NCBI RefSeq assembly: GCF_029227915.1
Contig: NC_079880.1
Location: forward strand, 560,001 to 624,000
Reading direction: 5' to 3'
From: Hydractinia symbiolongicarpus
Lineage: Eukaryota > Cnidaria > Hydrozoa > Anthoathecata > Hydractiniidae
Length of the DNA stretch: 64,000 nt
Position numbers and translations under genes: made by a program. The notes beneath the pieces were generated by a model. That model made no database searches. It had not been told where the DNA came from and worked only from the letters and a program-made list of their open reading frames with translations. Shown here piece after piece: positions 62,089 to 64,000 of the stretch (within the stretch, counting starts at the first letter, position 1; the number at the start of each line of letters is the position of its first letter).

Positions 62089-64000
62089 GTCATATTTTAC
62101 CGTGGGACCAATCCTAGCCGTTATCATGCGCTGAAGAAATAGCGACAGTTTCAAAAACTACATTTCATTGACTTTCTAACGGTGTCAGTCCGTTTGAGTT
62201 TAAACGGTTGGGTCACATATTCGTACCAACATGTATTTAGCGATATTCATCTGACATTACTAGGTTGCATCGCTTTTAACAGTGAATTGATTGACTGTGG
62301 GACTTAATTGAACTAACTTTGGACTGTGACCTGATTAATGTGATAAATGAGAAAATTGGAATTCAAGATAAATCATTCTTCTTAATTTGACATGATTGCC
62401 GGACTCAGCGATTACACCGGCCGTTGTGGTGGCGCTTCAATTCAAAATTAATATAAAAAACTCATTTTTTGCTGAGGGACCAATCCTAGCCGTTAGCCCG
62501 CGCTGAAGAAATAGTGACAGTTTCAAAAACTACATTTCATTGACTTTCTAACGGTGTCAGTCCGTTTAAGTTTCAAAGGTTGGGTCATATATTCGTACCA
62601 ACATGTATTTAGCGATATTCATCTGATATTACTAGGTTGCACCTCTTTTAACAGTGAAACGATTGACTGTGGGACTTAATTGAACTAACTTTTGACTGTG
62701 ACCTGATAAATGTGATAAATGAAAAAATTTGACTCCAAGAAATAGCACTCGTCTTAATTTGACATGGTTGCCTAAACTCAGCGATTACACTGGGCGCTGT
62801 TGTAGCGCTTCATTTAAAAATTTAAATTAATAAGTCAATTTTTACTGTGGGACCAATCCTAGCCGTTATTGCGCCCTGAAGAAATAGCGACAGTTTCAAA
62901 AACTACATTTCATTGACTTTCTAACGGTGTCAGTCCGTTTGAGTTGCAACGGTTGCGTCACATATTCGTACCAACATGAATTTAGCGATATTTTTCTGAT
63001 ATTACTAGGTTGCATCGCCTTTAACAATGAAACGATTGACTGTGGGACTTAATTGAACTAACTTTGGACTGTGACATGATGAATGTGATAAATGAGACAA
63101 TTGGACTCCAAGAAATAACATTGTTCTTAATTTGACATGATTGCCGAAACTCAGCGACTACACTGGTCGCTGTGGTAGCGCTTCATTTAAGAATTAAGAT
63201 GAAAAAGTCATTTGTTGACTGTGGGACCAATCCTAGCCGTTATCGCGCGCTGAAGAAATAGCGACAGTTTCAAAAACTACATTTCATTGACTTTCTAACG
63301 GGGTCAGTCCGTTTGAGTTTTAACGGTTGGGTCACATATTCGTACCAACATGTATTTAGCGATATTTTTCCGATATTACTAGGTTGCATCGCCTTTAACA
63401 ATGAAACGATTGACTGTGGGACTTAATTGAACTGACTATGGACTGTGACCTGATGAATGTGATAAATGAGACAATTGGACTCCAAGAAAAAAACATTGTT
63501 CTTAATTTGACATGATTGCCGAAACTCAGCGACTACACTTGGCGCTGTGGTAGCGCTTCATTTAAGAATTAAGATGAAAAAGTCATTTTTTTACTGTGGG
63601 ACAAATCCTAGCCCTTATCAAGCGCTGAAGAAATAACGACAGTTTCAAAAACTACATTTCATTGACTTTTTAACAGTATCAATCCGTTTGAGTTACAACG
63701 CTTGAGTCACATATTCCTACCAACATGTATTTCTTGATATTTTTCAGGTATTACTAAGTTGTATGGCTTTTAACAGTGAATTGATTGACTGTGGGACTTA
63801 ATTGAACTAACTTTGGACTGTGACCTGATTAATGTGATAAATGAGAAAATTGGAATTCAAGATAAAACATTCTTCTTAATTTGACATGATTGCCGAAACT
63901 CAGCGACTACACTGGTCGCTGTGGTAGCGCTTCATTTAAGAATTAAGATAAAAAAACTCATTTTTTGCTGAGGGACCAATCCTAGCCGTTAGCGCGCGCT
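62089..64000 (+). repeat. Satellite monomers to the right edge
   Basis: Anchors at 62089, 62461, 62834, 63207, 63582 and 63957. Types include GCTGAGGGACC, GCGCCCTG and AAGATGAAAAAGTC. A type-2 centre is present near 63732. The array runs off the window at the same period, so its end is not seen here. Confidence 0.92.

Noticed and set aside
1-64000. CRISPR array or prokaryotic repeat system
   Set aside because: The repeats are 373-bp monomers without short direct repeats and unique spacers, no cas-like genes are present, and the embedded element is a metazoan-type LINE.
1-64000. Tandem rRNA, 5S, tRNA or histone gene cluster
   Set aside because: No rRNA core sequence, no Pol III A and B box pair and no histone coding sequence was seen in the monomer.

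Overview
The window is animal-type, AT-rich repetitive DNA with no ordinary genes. About 96% of it is one head-to-tail satellite array, all in the same orientation, with a monomer of about 373 bp. I followed one anchor in the A/T-rich linker (GTCATT followed by a T-run) from end to end. It recurs about 163 times: roughly 10 copies before position 3690 and about 153 after 6007. Steps between anchors are nearly always 371-376 bp, and the exceptions mark deletions or rearrangements.

The only other sequence is one retrotransposon fragment at 3691-6006. It is a 5'-truncated non-LTR (LINE) element of the CR1/Jockey type, inserted into a satellite monomer. Its reverse transcriptase is recognisable, but the reading frame is broken by a single-base frameshift and a nonsense codon. 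This RT type is widespread in metazoan genomes, and together with a long satellite array it points to an animal, most likely an invertebrate. I cannot name the species.

Layout: 1-3690 satellite, including diverged type-2 monomers; 3691-6006 LINE; 6007-7192 satellite; 7193-10545 three copies of a 3-monomer higher-order repeat (about 1,117 bp); 10546-13821 mixed monomers with one 284-bp deletion monomer; 13822-15688 a block repeated at 1,120 bp; 15689-18429 mixed, with a 322-bp monomer; 18430-22167 two essentially identical 5-monomer units of 1,869 bp; 22168-27225 interleaved subfamilies; 27226-33211 a 5-monomer block repeated at 2,993 bp, with 748-bp dimers between; 34335-39425 short 630-bp units and a 2,250-bp duplication whose junction is out of monomer register; 40531-42030 two 750-bp units; 42335-43557 a dispersed third copy of an upstream segment; 43831-46068 two 1,119-bp units; 46069-55374 a right-hand higher-order region with 628-bp short dimers; 55375-64000 further subfamilies, including a 4-monomer unit whose second copy has gained one monomer.

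No RNA gene, CRISPR array, host promoter or protein gene outside the LINE could be supported. The short minus-strand reading frames that recur in the satellite follow from the repeat and show no sign of coding constraint. What this locus records is satellite evolution: local amplification, homogenisation, internal deletion and one retrotransposon hit.
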